NCBI GenBank assembly: GCA_963810615.1
Contig: CAWEOA010000008.1
Location: forward strand, 992,001-1,056,000
Length of the DNA stretch: 64,000 nucleotides
Reading direction: 5' to 3'
From: JARRQJ01 sp963810615
GTDB lineage: Bacteria > Pseudomonadota > Gammaproteobacteria > DRLM01
In this document: in pieces, positions 1-8,748 of the stretch
How positions within the stretch are numbered: the first letter of the stretch is position 1
How the letters are laid out: every line of letters begins with the position of its first letter
Notes under the pieces: generated by a model
The model's database searches: none
Seen by the model: the letters and a program-made list of their open reading frames with translations, nothing else
What the model was told of the DNA's origin: nothing
Made by a program: the position numbers and the translations under genes

Positions 1-11
1 CCCTAAAAGCC

Positions 12-40
12 AAGATTTCCCGCTGACGCTCGAAATGACA
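12..40. repeat. Family A repeat, single right arm
   Basis: A lone right arm of the family A palindromic repeat (aagatttcccgctgacgctc followed by gaaatgac). It is followed by an outer flank reading atctcaatcagaggttccc that also follows other copies. Nothing else is visible before 112. Confidence 0.75.
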
Positions 41-111
41 TCTCAATCAGAGGTTCCCTAATTCGATATTTGCCCTACAATATAAATATAGATGGTTTGA
101 ATAATTAATTC

Positions 112-209
112 GTCATCGCGGGCGGAGCAGTGGCCCGGAATCCAGGGCTATTAATTCAGGAATTGTTGGATTCCGGCATTTATGCCATCTGGGTATGCTC
201 CGGAATGAC
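112..209. repeat. Family B paired-arm repeat with nested palindrome
   Basis: The left arm (gtcatcgcgggcggagcagtg, then ccggaatccag) and the right arm (ggattccgg ... ccggaatgac) face each other over a short AT-rich spacer. The right arm is interrupted at about 178-198 by atttatgccatctgggtatgc, the nested palindrome described in the findings. Confidence 0.75.
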
Positions 210-255
210 GTTATAAAGATAATGCAGGCCGCGCTTAGAGTGGGGGGATAAACGT

Positions 256-1644
256 ATGTTGCAGTCTTTGGTGTTCGATCCGGATTTGATTCGACGCTAC
301 GACAAGGCCGGTCCGCGTTATACGTCCTATCCGACCGCCCTGCAATTTCAGAGCAGTTTCACTATCGCCGACTACCGGGATGCGGCGCTGGCCACCAACG
401 CCAAGACACCGCCCGCGCCGTTGTCGCTGTATTTCCACATCCCGTTTTGCGACACCCTGTGCTTCTACTGCGGCTGCAATAAAGTAGTGACCAAGAACCG
501 CGCTCGGGCCGCGCCGTATCTGCAACAGTTGCATAAAGAGATCACCCTGCAGGGCGCGCTGTTCGACCACACGCGCAGCGTCGATCAACTTCATTGGGGC
601 GGCGGCACGCCCACCTTCATCAGCCACGACGAAATGCGCGCCCTGATGGCCAAGACCCGCGAGCATTTCCGCCTGCGCGACGACGACAGCGGCGAGTATT
701 CCATCGAGGTCGACCCGCGAGAGGCGGACGACGCCACCCTGGCGGTGCTGCGTGAGCTGGGCTTCAATCGTCTGAGCCTGGGTATCCAGGATTTCGACCC
801 GCGGGTGCAAAAGGCGGTGAACCGCATCCAGTCGGAGGAGGAGACCCTGCACGTCATGGTGGAGGCGCGGCGCCTCGGTTTCCGCTCCATCAGCGTCGAC
901 CTCATCTACGGCCTGCCTTTCCAGACCCTGGAGAGCTTCGCGCTCACCATAGACAAGGTCATCGCCGCCGATCCCGATCGCCTGTCGGTGTTCAACTATG
1001 CCCATCTCCCCGAGCTGTTCATGCCGCAACGGCGCATCAACGAGGCGGACCTGCCGTCCGCCGCCGACAAGCTGGAGATCCTCAAGATGTGCAGCGAGCG
1101 CCTGGCCGCCGCCGGCTATGTCTACATCGGCATGGACCACTTCGCCAAACCCGACGACGAACTGGCGGTGGCGCAACGCGACGGCACCCTTTACCGCAAC
1201 TTCCAGGGCTATTCCACCCACGCCGACTGCGACCTGGTCGCTATGGGCATCACCGCCATCGGCAAGGTGGGCGACACCTACAGCCAGAACGTCAAGACCC
1301 TGGAGGAATATGCCGCCGCCCTGGATGCCGACCTGCTGCCTATTCTGCGCGGTGTCAAACTCAACGATGACGACCTGCTGCGCCGCGAGATCATCACCCA
1401 GCTCATCTGTCACTTCCAACTCGACATGCCGGCCATCGCCCGGCGTTTCGGCATCGACTTTCCCGGCTATTTCGAAGCGGAAATGCAAGAATTGCGCGAT
1501 ATCGCCGCCGACGGCCTGATCAGCCTGGACGCCGACACCATCCGCGTTCTGCCCGCCGGACGCCTGTTGATCCGCAATGTCTGCATGGTTTTCGACCGTT
1601 ACCTGCGCGAGAGCCGCGATCAGCGCTATTCGAAGGTGATATAA
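256..1644 (+). CDS. hemN: Oxygen-independent coproporphyrinogen III oxidase HemN
   Basis: Radical-SAM enzyme that oxidatively decarboxylates coproporphyrinogen III to protoporphyrinogen IX in haem synthesis without oxygen; cytosolic. The 462 residues match the usual HemN length. The [4Fe-4S] cluster motif CX3CX2C is at Cys65, Cys69 and Cys72, with an extra Cys74 typical of genuine HemN rather than HemW. The N-terminal YDKAGPRYTSYPTA signature and the GGGTPTF SAM-binding glycine motif are present. The ATG at 256 follows a G-rich ribosome-binding site (tggggggataaacgt). The gene stands alone between repeats and no FNR-type site is obvious upstream. Confidence 0.96.
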   Translation: MLQSLVFDPDLIRRYDKAGPRYTSYPTALQFQSSFTIADYRDAALATNAKTPPAPLSLYFHIPFCDTLCFYCGCNKVVTKNRARAAPYLQQLHKEITLQGALFDHTRSVDQLHWGGGTPTFISHDEMRALMAKTREHFRLRDDDSGEYSIEVDPREADDATLAVLRELGFNRLSLGIQDFDPRVQKAVNRIQSEEETLHVMVEARRLGFRSISVDLIYGLPFQTLESFALTIDKVIAADPDRLSVFNYAHLPELFMPQRRINEADLPSAADKLEILKMCSERLAAAGYVYIGMDHFAKPDDELAVAQRDGTLYRNFQGYSTHADCDLVAMGITAIGKVGDTYSQNVKTLEEYAAALDADLLPILRGVKLNDDDLLRREIITQLICHFQLDMPAIARRFGIDFPGYFEAEMQELRDIAADGLISLDADTIRVLPAGRLLIRNVCMVFDRYLRESRDQRYSKVI

Positions 1645-1708
1645 ATAAGCGCGGGCTGCTTGTTGCGACTGTCATTTTGTCTGTAGTACTTCGTTTTACC
1701 GATGCTTT

Positions 1709-1791
1709 GTCATTTCGAGCGTAGCGGGAAATATTAAATCGCAGATCGGTATACCCCGACATTTAAGATTTCTCGCTACGCTCGAAATGAC
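1709..1791. repeat. Family A paired-arm repeat
   Basis: A complete 83-bp element. The left arm gtcatttcgagcgtagcggg is answered by the right arm ctcgctacgctcgaaatgac, and the two arms can pair into a long hairpin. This is the cleanest family A copy in the window. It lies 65 bp after hemN and has no U-run, so it is not a standard terminator. Confidence 0.85.
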
Positions 1792-1820
1792 ACGATAATA
1801 ATGCCCGATATAATTTTGAT

Positions 1821-1850
1821 GATCGAGCCCCATCGAGCCCCATCGAGCCG
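1821..1850. repeat. Three tandem copies of a 10-mer
   Basis: gatcgagccc, catcgagccc and catcgagccg follow each other directly, ending next to a single family A arm. Confidence 0.7.
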
Positions 1851-1856
1851 AGTGGT

Positions 1857-1883
1857 GTCATCTCGAACGTAGTGAGAGATCTT
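1857..1883. repeat. Family A left arm upstream of GIY-YIG gene
   Basis: gtcatctcgaacgtagtgag followed by agatctt is a family A left arm ending 17 bp before the start codon of the GIY-YIG gene. A full family A element lies just after that gene. Confidence 0.7.
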
Positions 1884-1900
1884 ATTCCAGAGGGGTCGCA

Positions 1901-2197
1901 ATGCAGGAGCGTTCTTATTACGTCTATCTGTTGACCAACTGGAACAATAAAGTAATGTACGTTGGTGTTACCAATGACCTTGCGCGTCGAATATACGAGC
2001 ACAAGTCCAAGGTCGTTCCATGCTTTACCGAAAAGTATAACGTGGGGAAACTCGTCTATTTCGAGGAGACGCCCGATGTGCAGGCGGCGCTTGTCCGGGA
2101 AAAGGAAATCAAGAAGTGGTGGAGGGAAAAGAAGGATGCGCTGGTGATATCTGTGAACCCGGAGCGGCGCGATCTTAGCGAAGACCTCGGCATATAG
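1901..2197 (+). CDS. GIY-YIG nuclease superfamily protein
   Basis: A 98-residue stand-alone GIY-YIG domain. YYVYLLTN and MYVGVTNDL form the GIY and YIG strands. RRIYEHK carries the conserved Arg and His, and VREKEIKKWWREKK supplies the catalytic Glu region. The family cuts one DNA strand using a divalent metal; the biological role of these small free-standing versions (COG2827-like) is poorly known. The ATG at 1901 follows agaggggtcgca. A family A repeat arm ends 17 bp before it, and full elements lie at 2255 and 2401. Whether the nuclease acts on those repeats is inference. Confidence 0.88.
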   Translation: MQERSYYVYLLTNWNNKVMYVGVTNDLARRIYEHKSKVVPCFTEKYNVGKLVYFEETPDVQAALVREKEIKKWWREKKDALVISVNPERRDLSEDLGI

Positions 2198-2254
2198 CCG
2201 GGTGGTATTGTTGTTGACGTAATTGTTGTCTTGAATGTGTGAATTCGGCAATCT

Positions 2255-2342
2255 TTCATTTCACGCGATGGCGGGAAATCCCTTCTTTTGCGGGCGTATA
2301 GATCCACGGCGGCCTAAGATTTCTCACTGCGTTCGAAATGAC
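2255..2342. repeat. Family A paired-arm repeat, degenerate left arm
   Basis: The left arm ttcatttcacgcgatggcgg has diverged; the right arm aagatttctcactgcgttcg then aaatgac is near consensus. The spacer contains the cttcttttgcggg segment also seen in other copies. Confidence 0.7.
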
Positions 2343-2400
2343 ATGTTTACACCGACCCGGTATCATTTTGACAGCCGAGTGCTACCGTACCCATCCCAGT

Positions 2401-2505
2401 GTCATTTCGAACGCAGTGAGAAATCTTATTGCCTGCGGATGGATGCATAAACATCAGTCGAAGATTTCTACTCATGGGGCATAAATCGCCATCGCTCGAA
2501 ATGAC
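2401..2505. repeat. Family A repeat with nested palindrome in right arm
   Basis: The left arm is gtcatttcgaacgcagtgag. The right arm is interrupted at 2469-2487 by tactcatggggcataaatc, a copy of the nested palindrome. The remaining bases up to 2576 hold only the ribosome-binding site of the next gene. Confidence 0.75.
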
Positions 2506-2576
2506 GCGAGATGTCAAAATGAGCACAGACCATCAGCAGGCTGCAGAAACAAATCAAGCAGGTTTAGGAGTCAGAC

Positions 2577-2879
2577 ATGAAACCCAATGCGCAATTGATT
2601 AGAGGGGTTATGGTCACAGTGCTGCTGTTGTGTGCCGCTGCGGCGCAGGCTGCCGGCGATCCCGATGCGGGACGGGAGAAGGCGAGAGGATGCGCGGGCT
2701 GTCATGGCCTAGACGGCAAGGGGCGCATTCCCCTCACCGACCAAACGGCCGGCTATCTGGAGGAACAGCTCCGAGCCTATCGGAACCGTATGCGCAGCGA
2801 TAAGACTATGAACGCCATTGCCAAACAACTCGACGATCAAGACATCGCCGACCTCGCCGCATACTACGCCTCGCAGTAA
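2577..2879 (+). CDS. Small class I cytochrome c, exported
   Basis: A 100-residue periplasmic c-type cytochrome. A signal peptide covers about residues 1-26 (hydrophobic stretch then AAQA-AG). The single haem motif CAGCH is at 39-43. The C-terminal helix ending DIADLAAYYASQ is typical of cytochrome c553/c4-like domains, and a Met in RSDKTMNAIAK is the probable sixth haem ligand. The start follows tttaggagtcag. It would carry one electron between membrane complexes; no redox partner is encoded beside it. Isolated between family A repeats. Confidence 0.9.
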   Translation: MKPNAQLIRGVMVTVLLLCAAAAQAAGDPDAGREKARGCAGCHGLDGKGRIPLTDQTAGYLEEQLRAYRNRMRSDKTMNAIAKQLDDQDIADLAAYYASQ

Positions 2880-2934
2880 TGCGGTGCCGCGCGTCTGCAA
2901 CCCACTTGCCCTTGAGCCAGACAGGGAACTCTGT

Positions 2935-3038
2935 GTCATTTCAAACGTAGTGATTTATGCCCTATAGGTAGAAATCTTGTTTTTTCTGAAATATGCGTAG
3001 ACATTTGCCTAGGATTTCTCGCTGGCGCTTGAAGTGAC
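2935..3038. repeat. Family A repeat with nested palindrome in left arm
   Basis: The left arm gtcatttcaaacgtagtg is split by atttatgccctataggta (2953-2970) before gaaatcttg. The right arm is aggatttctcgctggcgctt then gaagtgac. Confidence 0.75.
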
Positions 3039-3096
3039 ACAATACTAATGACCGGGTATCACGCCGCCGGCCGGATGCCGCCGTCACCATTTCAGT

Positions 3097-3200
3097 GTCA
3101 TTTCGAACGAAGAGAGAAATCTTGTCTTTTGCGGGTATGCGTGTAGACGCCTGCCAAAGATTTCTAGCTATAGGGCGTAAATCGCCATGCTCTAAATGAC
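3097..3200. repeat. Family A repeat with nested palindrome in right arm
   Basis: The left arm is gtcatttcgaacgaagagag. The right arm is interrupted at 3166-3183 by agctatagggcgtaaatc. It lies nose to tail with the preceding copy. Confidence 0.75.
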
Positions 3201-3264
3201 AGAATCTATTTAAATCAGTCGGTTAATGAAGAATCAGGTGTAAAACCCCGTCAACCCGGCGATA

Positions 3265-3293
3265 TTGCTTATGAAATAAATTAATAATATAAT
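3265..3293 (+). promoter_or_regulatory. Predicted sigma70 promoter of RES/Xre module 1
   Basis: A -35-like ttgctt (3265-3270) and a perfect -10 tataat (3288-3293) are separated by 17 bp in an AT-rich stretch. They lie 30 bp before the antitoxin start, directly after the family A repeats. Confidence 0.6.
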
Positions 3294-3322
3294 TTCACAA
3301 GAATATAAGCGGGAGGGCCGCC

Positions 3323-3697
3323 ATGCTGCTACACAAGAGTGCCAAACCCGAGCCCGGCCAGGTCCTGACCAAGGCGGTGTTGCGTGCCGCGGACATCATG
3401 CAGCTCAATCAGGCGATCCTCGCCCAGGTGTTGGGGGTGAGTCCCGCCTCGATCTCGCGCATGCGCAACGGCGCCTATCGGCTGGCGCCCGGCGGTAAAG
3501 ATTGGGAGCTCGCCACCTTGCTGGTACGCCTGTTCCGCGGTTTGGACGCAATAATGGCCGGAGATGAAGAGGCCTTGCGTTCCTGGTTGGACAGTTACAA
3601 CAGCGCCTTGCACGACAAACCCCGCGCCTTGCTCACTCAGGTCTCGGGACTCACCAGGACGGTGGATTATGTGGACGCTTACCGCGCTCGCGTCTGA
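3323..3697 (+). CDS. MbcA/ParS/Xre-type antitoxin (DUF2384), module 1
   Basis: A 124-residue antitoxin. The N-terminal part (about 20-55) holds an Xre-like helix-turn-helix (QAILAQVLGVSPASISRMRN). The C-terminal half is the DUF2384 toxin-binding domain, with LFRGLDAIMAGDEEALRSWL matching the usual arrangement. Family members bind and cap the RES toxin and repress their own promoter. The start codon follows gcgggagggccgcc. It overlaps the toxin gene by 29 bp, implying translational coupling. Similar in layout to the second module at 13045. Confidence 0.88.
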   Translation: MLLHKSAKPEPGQVLTKAVLRAADIMQLNQAILAQVLGVSPASISRMRNGAYRLAPGGKDWELATLLVRLFRGLDAIMAGDEEALRSWLDSYNSALHDKPRALLTQVSGLTRTVDYVDAYRARV

Positions 3698-4397
3698 GGC
3701 GCGCGCCGCCAAGGGATCGGTGTGGCGGGCGGTGGAAGATCAACACCGCGCCTCGACCCGCAAGCTGGTGGATACCCTGGAAGAGCACGATCTGTTGGAG
3801 ACGCTGCTCGACGCGGACAAGCCGCCCTATCCGCCCGAGGCCGAGGGACTGCATTACCTGTTCAAGACACCGTTCCGTTATCACCCGCCCGCACCCCACG
3901 GCTCGCGCTTTCGCCGCTACCTGGTCGACAGCGGAGTGTTCTACGCCTCGGAACAGATCCGCACCGCCCTGGCCGAGTTCGCCTATTGGCGGCTCAAATT
4001 TTTTCGCGATGCTCCCGATGCCGCCTTGCCCAGACTGGAAGAGCGCTTGACGGTGTTCTCCACGCGCTATGCTACCCAGCGGCAACTGGATCTGACCCGA
4101 CCACCCTTGAACAAAGACCGCAAACGCTGGATCAAGCCCGATGACTACGGCGATACCCAAGCCCTGGCCGATCGCGCGCGTCAGGCCGGCATCGAAGTGA
4201 TCCGCTACGAATCGGTGCGAGATGCCCAACATGAGGCCAACGTTGCCTTGCTCACCGCCAAGACCTTCGTCGGAAAAAAACCGCAGACACAACAGACCTG
4301 GTTTCTCTATCTCGCACCGACCGAGATCAATTTCACCCGCGCCCACACCCGCGGCGCGGAAGACCGCTGGGTATTTCCGGTTGCGCAATTCGAGTAA
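3669..4397 (+). CDS. RES-domain toxin, module 1
   Basis: RES-family toxin of 242 residues from the ATG at 3669. This start gives the same N-terminal length as the paralogue at 13405; the open frame extends further upstream only inside the antitoxin. RES toxins have an ADP-ribosyltransferase-like fold and degrade or transfer from NAD+, stopping growth. Recognisable parts are TPFRYHPPAPHGSRFRR (conserved Arg), FYASEQIRTALAEFAYWR (conserved Tyr and Glu) and the C-terminal strand region ending WVFPVAQFE. The gene is intact with no frameshift. Confidence 0.88.
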   Translation: MWTLTALASEARAAKGSVWRAVEDQHRASTRKLVDTLEEHDLLETLLDADKPPYPPEAEGLHYLFKTPFRYHPPAPHGSRFRRYLVDSGVFYASEQIRTALAEFAYWRLKFFRDAPDAALPRLEERLTVFSTRYATQRQLDLTRPPLNKDRKRWIKPDDYGDTQALADRARQAGIEVIRYESVRDAQHEANVALLTAKTFVGKKPQTQQTWFLYLAPTEINFTRAHTRGAEDRWVFPVAQFE

Positions 4398-4421
4398 TCG
4401 GTTTAGAGCTAAAGGGTCCTG

Positions 4422-4581
4422 AGATTTCCACCCATAGGGTATAAATCGCTACCGCTCGAAATGATACGGAACGGATGAGGGGTATGCGCGTTATGCCATT
4501 CCGGGTATAGCGTAGTAGAGGCCTGGAATCTAGTGACCTTAAATCAATGTGTTACCGGATTTCGGCCCTTGCCGGAATGAC
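4422..4581. repeat. Family A half arm followed by family B element
   Basis: 4422-4465 is a family A right arm carrying the nested palindrome (acccatagggtataaatc, 4430-4447). 4495-4581 is a family B element (cattccgggtatagcgtag ... gccggaatgac). The remaining stretch to 4858 is low in features; a short imperfect hairpin lies near 4640 (ctccctcccg ... gaggaggg). No gene seen there. Confidence 0.65.
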
Positions 4582-4858
4582 GATGTAAGCATAGTGTTTC
4601 GTCTTAAGATAATTGCATTGAAGTTGCGGACCTTTTTTCACTCCCTCCCGTTATGAGGATGAGGAGGGCGCCTGAACCGGCGCCGGCCGACTGCGATCCG
4701 CCTACATCCCTATGACAGCTCAGAAGAAAATCCGGCACTCAGTCGAGTAATCAGGGCGCACGCCGATAATTTGCAGTATGGCTTTAGGCACAACAGTTGT
4801 GACGCGGCGCAATCCACAATTACCTGATCTGGATGCTGGATGAACGACATTTAAGCCC

Positions 4859-7336
4859 ATGGCTAATAACGATCAAAAAACACTCAAAACAAATATGGAA
4901 GATCAGACATATCGTCTCTTATTTGACATGGCCAATGACGGCCTCATCATCCTTTCCCTGGACGGGCACATCAAGGACCTCAATCGCACCACCTACGAGC
5001 GCCTGGGTTATACCCGGGAAGAGCTGCAGGGGTTGCATATCTCCAAGCTGGACCCGCCGGACTTCGCCAAAGTGGTGCCCAACAGACTCAAGGATGTGAT
5101 GAATCGCGGTCATGCGGTGTTCGAGACTTCTCACGTGCGCAAGGATGGTGTGGTGGTGCCGATGGAAGTGAGTGCGCGCCTGATTGAGCTGGACGGAGAA
5201 CGCTGCATCTTCAGCGTGGTGCGCGATATCAGCGAGCGCAGAAGGGCGGAGGAAGCCCTGATGATGATCCAGATAGCCGTTGATCATAGCAGCGACGGCG
5301 TGTTCTGGATCGACATGCATGGCTGCGTCTTCAAGGTCAACGATCAGGCCTGCCATAGTCTGGGCTATAGCCGTGAGGAACTGGTCGGTTTGCACATCTG
5401 GGATTTTGATCCGAATTTCGTCGGCGTAGACTGGCCGGCCCGAATGGAGGCCATGCGGGGCAAGCAGTCCTGGCGCCACGAATCCAAGCACCGGCGCAAA
5501 GACGGCAGCATCTACCCCGTCGAGGTGATGGTCAACCGTGTCCGCTACAACGATCAGGAATATACCATCGCCTTCACGCGCGACCTCAGCGACCGGCGGC
5601 GGGCCGATGCGGCGCTGCGCGAAAGCGAAGAACGCCTGCATCAGGCCATACGCGTCTCGAATACCGGCATCTTCGATCACGACCAACTGAACGGCACCGT
5701 CTATTGGTCCCCCGAGCACCGCGCCATTTACGGCATGGGGAGGGACGAACCCGTAACCCTGGAGGGTTTTCTCTCCCACGTCTATCCCGAGGATCTGGAT
5801 AGGATCGGGGAGGCGGTGCAACGCGCTCATGATCCCGAGGGAGACGGTCTGTTCGACGTCCAGCACCGCATAATCCGCCAGGACGGCCAGATGCGCTGGG
5901 TGCTGAGTCGTTCCCAAACCCTGTTCGAAGGAGAGGGCGCGGCGCGCCGTCCGGTGCGCACCGTGGGCGCGGCGGTCGATATCACCGAACGCATGCGCGC
6001 CGAGGAGAAGGTGGCCTATCTCGCCTACTATGACTCGCTGACGGGGCTGGCCAACCGGCGGATGCTCCACGACAGGCTGGAACGGGCGCTAGTGGTCAGT
6101 GCCCGCAACAAGATCTATGGTGCGCTGCTGTTCATCGATCTCGATCACTTCAAAACCCTCAACGATACCGAGGGTCACGAATACGGCGATCTACTGCTGC
6201 AGGCCGTGGCGCAACGACTGGGTGCGGTGCTGCGCGAAACCGATACCATCTCCCGCCCCGGCGGCGACGAATTTGTGATCATCCTCGAAGACATCGGCGC
6301 GGACCGGGAACAGGCAGCGGCCCATGCCAAGTTAACCAGCGACAGGATTTTGCGGACACTGGCCAAGCGCTATTACCTGCAGGAGCGGGAGTACACTGGC
6401 ACGGCCAGCATCGGTGTCGTGCTGTTCCGCGGCCGCGAGGACACGATCGACGAACTGCTCAAGCGCTCGGACATGGCTATGTATCAGGCGAAAAAGGCGG
6501 GGCGCGGCCTGGCGCGCTTCTTCGATCCGCTGATGCAGGCCGCCTTTGAAAAGCGGGTAAAACTCGAGTCTGATATTCGCAAGGCCATAGACCTGGGGCA
6601 GTTCGAGTTGTACTACCAGCTGCGGGTTGCCTGCGGCGGGCGGCCGCTGGGCGCGGAGGCCCTGCTGCGCTGGATCCACCCCGAGCGCGGCCTGGCTGCT
6701 CCGGGAGAATTCATTCCATTGTGCGAAGAGACCGGACTGATTCTACCTGTCGGCGCCTGGGTCCTGGAGGCGGCCTGCGCCCAGCTACGGACCTGGGAAG
6801 CGCATGAGGCGACGCGCGCCCTCAAACTGTCGGTCAACATCAGCGCCAAGCAGTTCCGCCAGGACAATTTCGTCGAGCAGGTGGTGCAGATCCTCGACAG
6901 GACCGGCATCGATCCCACGCGCCTGGAGCTGGAACTCACCGAGAGCATGTTTCTTGAAAACATCGAACAGTCCATCGCCAAGATGCAGAGCCTGCGGGAT
7001 ATCGGCGTGCTGTTCGCCCTCGACGATTTCGGCACCGGCTACTCCTCGCTTTCCTATTTGAAGAAACTGCCGCTGAGTCAAATCAAGATCGATCAAAGCT
7101 TCGTGCGCGATATCGCCGTCGATAAGAACGATGAAATCATCGCCCAGACCATTATCAAGATGGGCCAGACACTGGGATTAGAGGTCATAGCCGAAGGCGT
7201 GGAGACCGAAGAGCAGCGCCGCATACTGGAACATCACGGCTGCGAGAATTTCCAGGGATATCTGTTCGGTAAACCTATCCCCATTGCGGCCTTCGAACAG
7301 GCCCTGAGCGTCGTTCCTGAGCGCAAACACGGCTAG
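4859..7336 (+). CDS. PAS-PAS-PAS-GGDEF-EAL cyclic-di-GMP enzyme
   Basis: An 825-residue soluble protein. Three PAS sensor domains (about 10-130, 135-255, 260-385) precede a GGDEF domain (about 390-550) and an EAL domain (about 565-820). The diguanylate cyclase motif is an intact GGDEF, and the inhibitory I-site RETD sits five residues before it. The EAL phosphodiesterase residues are also intact: GAEALLRW, VNISAKQF, LELELTES, ALDDFGTGYSS, IKIDQSF, AEGVE and QGYLFGKP. Both activities are therefore possible. No membrane segment, so it probably senses a cytosolic signal. The ATG at 4859 has no clear ribosome-binding site; Met13 at 4895 is an alternative. Confidence 0.93.
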   Translation: MANNDQKTLKTNMEDQTYRLLFDMANDGLIILSLDGHIKDLNRTTYERLGYTREELQGLHISKLDPPDFAKVVPNRLKDVMNRGHAVFETSHVRKDGVVVPMEVSARLIELDGERCIFSVVRDISERRRAEEALMMIQIAVDHSSDGVFWIDMHGCVFKVNDQACHSLGYSREELVGLHIWDFDPNFVGVDWPARMEAMRGKQSWRHESKHRRKDGSIYPVEVMVNRVRYNDQEYTIAFTRDLSDRRRADAALRESEERLHQAIRVSNTGIFDHDQLNGTVYWSPEHRAIYGMGRDEPVTLEGFLSHVYPEDLDRIGEAVQRAHDPEGDGLFDVQHRIIRQDGQMRWVLSRSQTLFEGEGAARRPVRTVGAAVDITERMRAEEKVAYLAYYDSLTGLANRRMLHDRLERALVVSARNKIYGALLFIDLDHFKTLNDTEGHEYGDLLLQAVAQRLGAVLRETDTISRPGGDEFVIILEDIGADREQAAAHAKLTSDRILRTLAKRYYLQEREYTGTASIGVVLFRGREDTIDELLKRSDMAMYQAKKAGRGLARFFDPLMQAAFEKRVKLESDIRKAIDLGQFELYYQLRVACGGRPLGAEALLRWIHPERGLAAPGEFIPLCEETGLILPVGAWVLEAACAQLRTWEAHEATRALKLSVNISAKQFRQDNFVEQVVQILDRTGIDPTRLELELTESMFLENIEQSIAKMQSLRDIGVLFALDDFGTGYSSLSYLKKLPLSQIKIDQSFVRDIAVDKNDEIIAQTIIKMGQTLGLEVIAEGVETEEQRRILEHHGCENFQGYLFGKPIPIAAFEQALSVVPERKHG

Positions 7337-7449
7337 CGCCGGCGCATATTTGCTTAAATTCTTTCCCCTTCAAGGGGGGGGCGGGATGACGAATGTCCAG
7401 TGGATTACTACCAGTTGCGCCGCGTTAAGGAAAGTCTTTTGGTTACATC

Positions 7450-7537
7450 GTCATTCCGGCGCATGCCGGAATCCAGTGCCTTTATTTCAGAGGGAGTACT
7501 GGATTCCGGGTCTCCGCTACGCTACGCCCGGAATGAC
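7450..7537. repeat. Family B paired-arm repeat
   Basis: The left arm gtcattccggcgcatgccgg and the longer right arm (ggattccgggtctccgctac then cggaatgac) show the two arm types, B1 and B2, in one element. It is the only notable item between 7337 and 7660 apart from a G-run near 7373. Confidence 0.8.
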
Positions 7538-7660
7538 AAATGATTCAGGCAATCCTTAATATATCTCCCGCATTTTGATATTAGAAACCAGTCTTACGAA
7601 AAATGGTGTATAAGCTGACGTATCAAACATCCACATAGACTCCGTGATGAAGGAGGAGAC

Positions 7661-8485
7661 ATGAAACGCTTACCCAAATTCATCAACATTATCAGCATCG
7701 CACTGCTGATCATTACCCTGCCGGCATTCGCCGCCGACAGCGCTGCCGCGCTAAAGACCGTCATCAACGGCGATCAGCGTTCGGCGGACAACAAGGCCCG
7801 TGACCGATACCGCCATCCGCTCGAGACGCTCGGCTTCTTCGGCATCAAACCGGACATGACCGTGGTCGAGATCTTCCCCGGTGGCGGCTGGTACACGGAG
7901 ATCCTCGCTCCGTTGCTGAAAGACCGCGGCAGTTATTATGCCGCGGGCACCGATCCGGATTCGGAGTCCCGATATGCCAGACGAACCGCCCGGCGATTCA
8001 AAGAAAAAATGGAGAGTAATAAGGCGGTGTACGGCAAGGTGAACATCACCGTCCTCGCCCCGCCGGGCAAAACCGCGATTGCCCCGCCGGGATCGGCCGA
8101 CATGGTGCTGACCTTTCGCAATATCCATAATTGGATGAATGGCGGTTATGCCGATGAGGTCTTCACCGCCATGTACAAGGCCTTAAAACCGGGCGGCATC
8201 CTGGGTGTGGTCGAACATCGCGGCAACCCCAACGTCCCGCAAGATCCCAAGGCCAAATCGGGTTATGTCAGTCAGGATTACGCTATCGGTCTGGCGGAAA
8301 AGGCCGGCTTCAAATTCGTCGCCGGCAGCAAAGTCAACGCCAACCCGAAAGATACCAAAGATTACCCCAAAGGGGTGTGGACACTGCCGCCCACCTTGAC
8401 CTTAAAAAATGAAGACCGTGACAAATACCTGGGCATAGGCGAGAGCGATCGTTTCACCCTCAAGTTTATCAAGCCCGAACGGTAA
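7661..8485 (+). CDS. Exported class I SAM-dependent methyltransferase-like protein
   Basis: A 274-residue protein of the predicted-methyltransferase family COG4798. The signal peptide is residues 1-24 (TLPAFA-AD). The Rossmann SAM-binding region follows: MTVVEIFPGGGWYTEIL matches motif I and ADMVLTFRNIHNW resembles motif IV. The start follows tgaaggaggaga. Export is unusual for a SAM enzyme because SAM is cytosolic, yet the whole family shows it; its substrate is unknown to me. Single gene flanked by repeats. Confidence 0.82.
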   Translation: MKRLPKFINIISIALLIITLPAFAADSAAALKTVINGDQRSADNKARDRYRHPLETLGFFGIKPDMTVVEIFPGGGWYTEILAPLLKDRGSYYAAGTDPDSESRYARRTARRFKEKMESNKAVYGKVNITVLAPPGKTAIAPPGSADMVLTFRNIHNWMNGGYADEVFTAMYKALKPGGILGVVEHRGNPNVPQDPKAKSGYVSQDYAIGLAEKAGFKFVAGSKVNANPKDTKDYPKGVWTLPPTLTLKNEDRDKYLGIGESDRFTLKFIKPER

Positions 8486-8658
8486 GTGCATGGGTGGCGG
8501 GGGAATGGTGAAACACTACTGCCGAAAGACGCAAGCGATCTCCTCTCGGAGAAAAAACGCAGGACGCTTTGCCGTTGCGCCTGTTCATATTGCTTAAGGG
8601 CTGGTAAATTGCTGCGAGGTTTTTTGAGCGACTATTAACCAGGCTTTTTATTCCATCT

Positions 8659-8675
8659 CCCTAAAGGGTATAAAA
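8659..8675. repeat. Nested-type palindrome outside a larger repeat
   Basis: ccctaaagggtataaa matches the palindrome otherwise found inside family A, B and D elements, here with no recognisable host repeat. It lies about 75 bp before a GIY-YIG gene. Confidence 0.5.
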
Positions 8676-8748
8676 CTCTAATGGAAGAGCGAGGTGAAGG
8701 GTGCGGGGACAAAGTAGACCGGTTTGATTGCCTGGATAATAATTAATA

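Noticed and set aside
235..1488. 417-residue minus-strand frame opposite hemN, and the 383-residue frame at 4919-6070 opposite the GGDEF-EAL gene
   Set aside because: Antisense shadows of strongly conserved genes with no recognisable domain.
7373..7381. G8 run after the GGDEF-EAL gene as a phase-variable tract
   Set aside because: It lies in noncoding DNA with no start codon or promoter placed to be affected.
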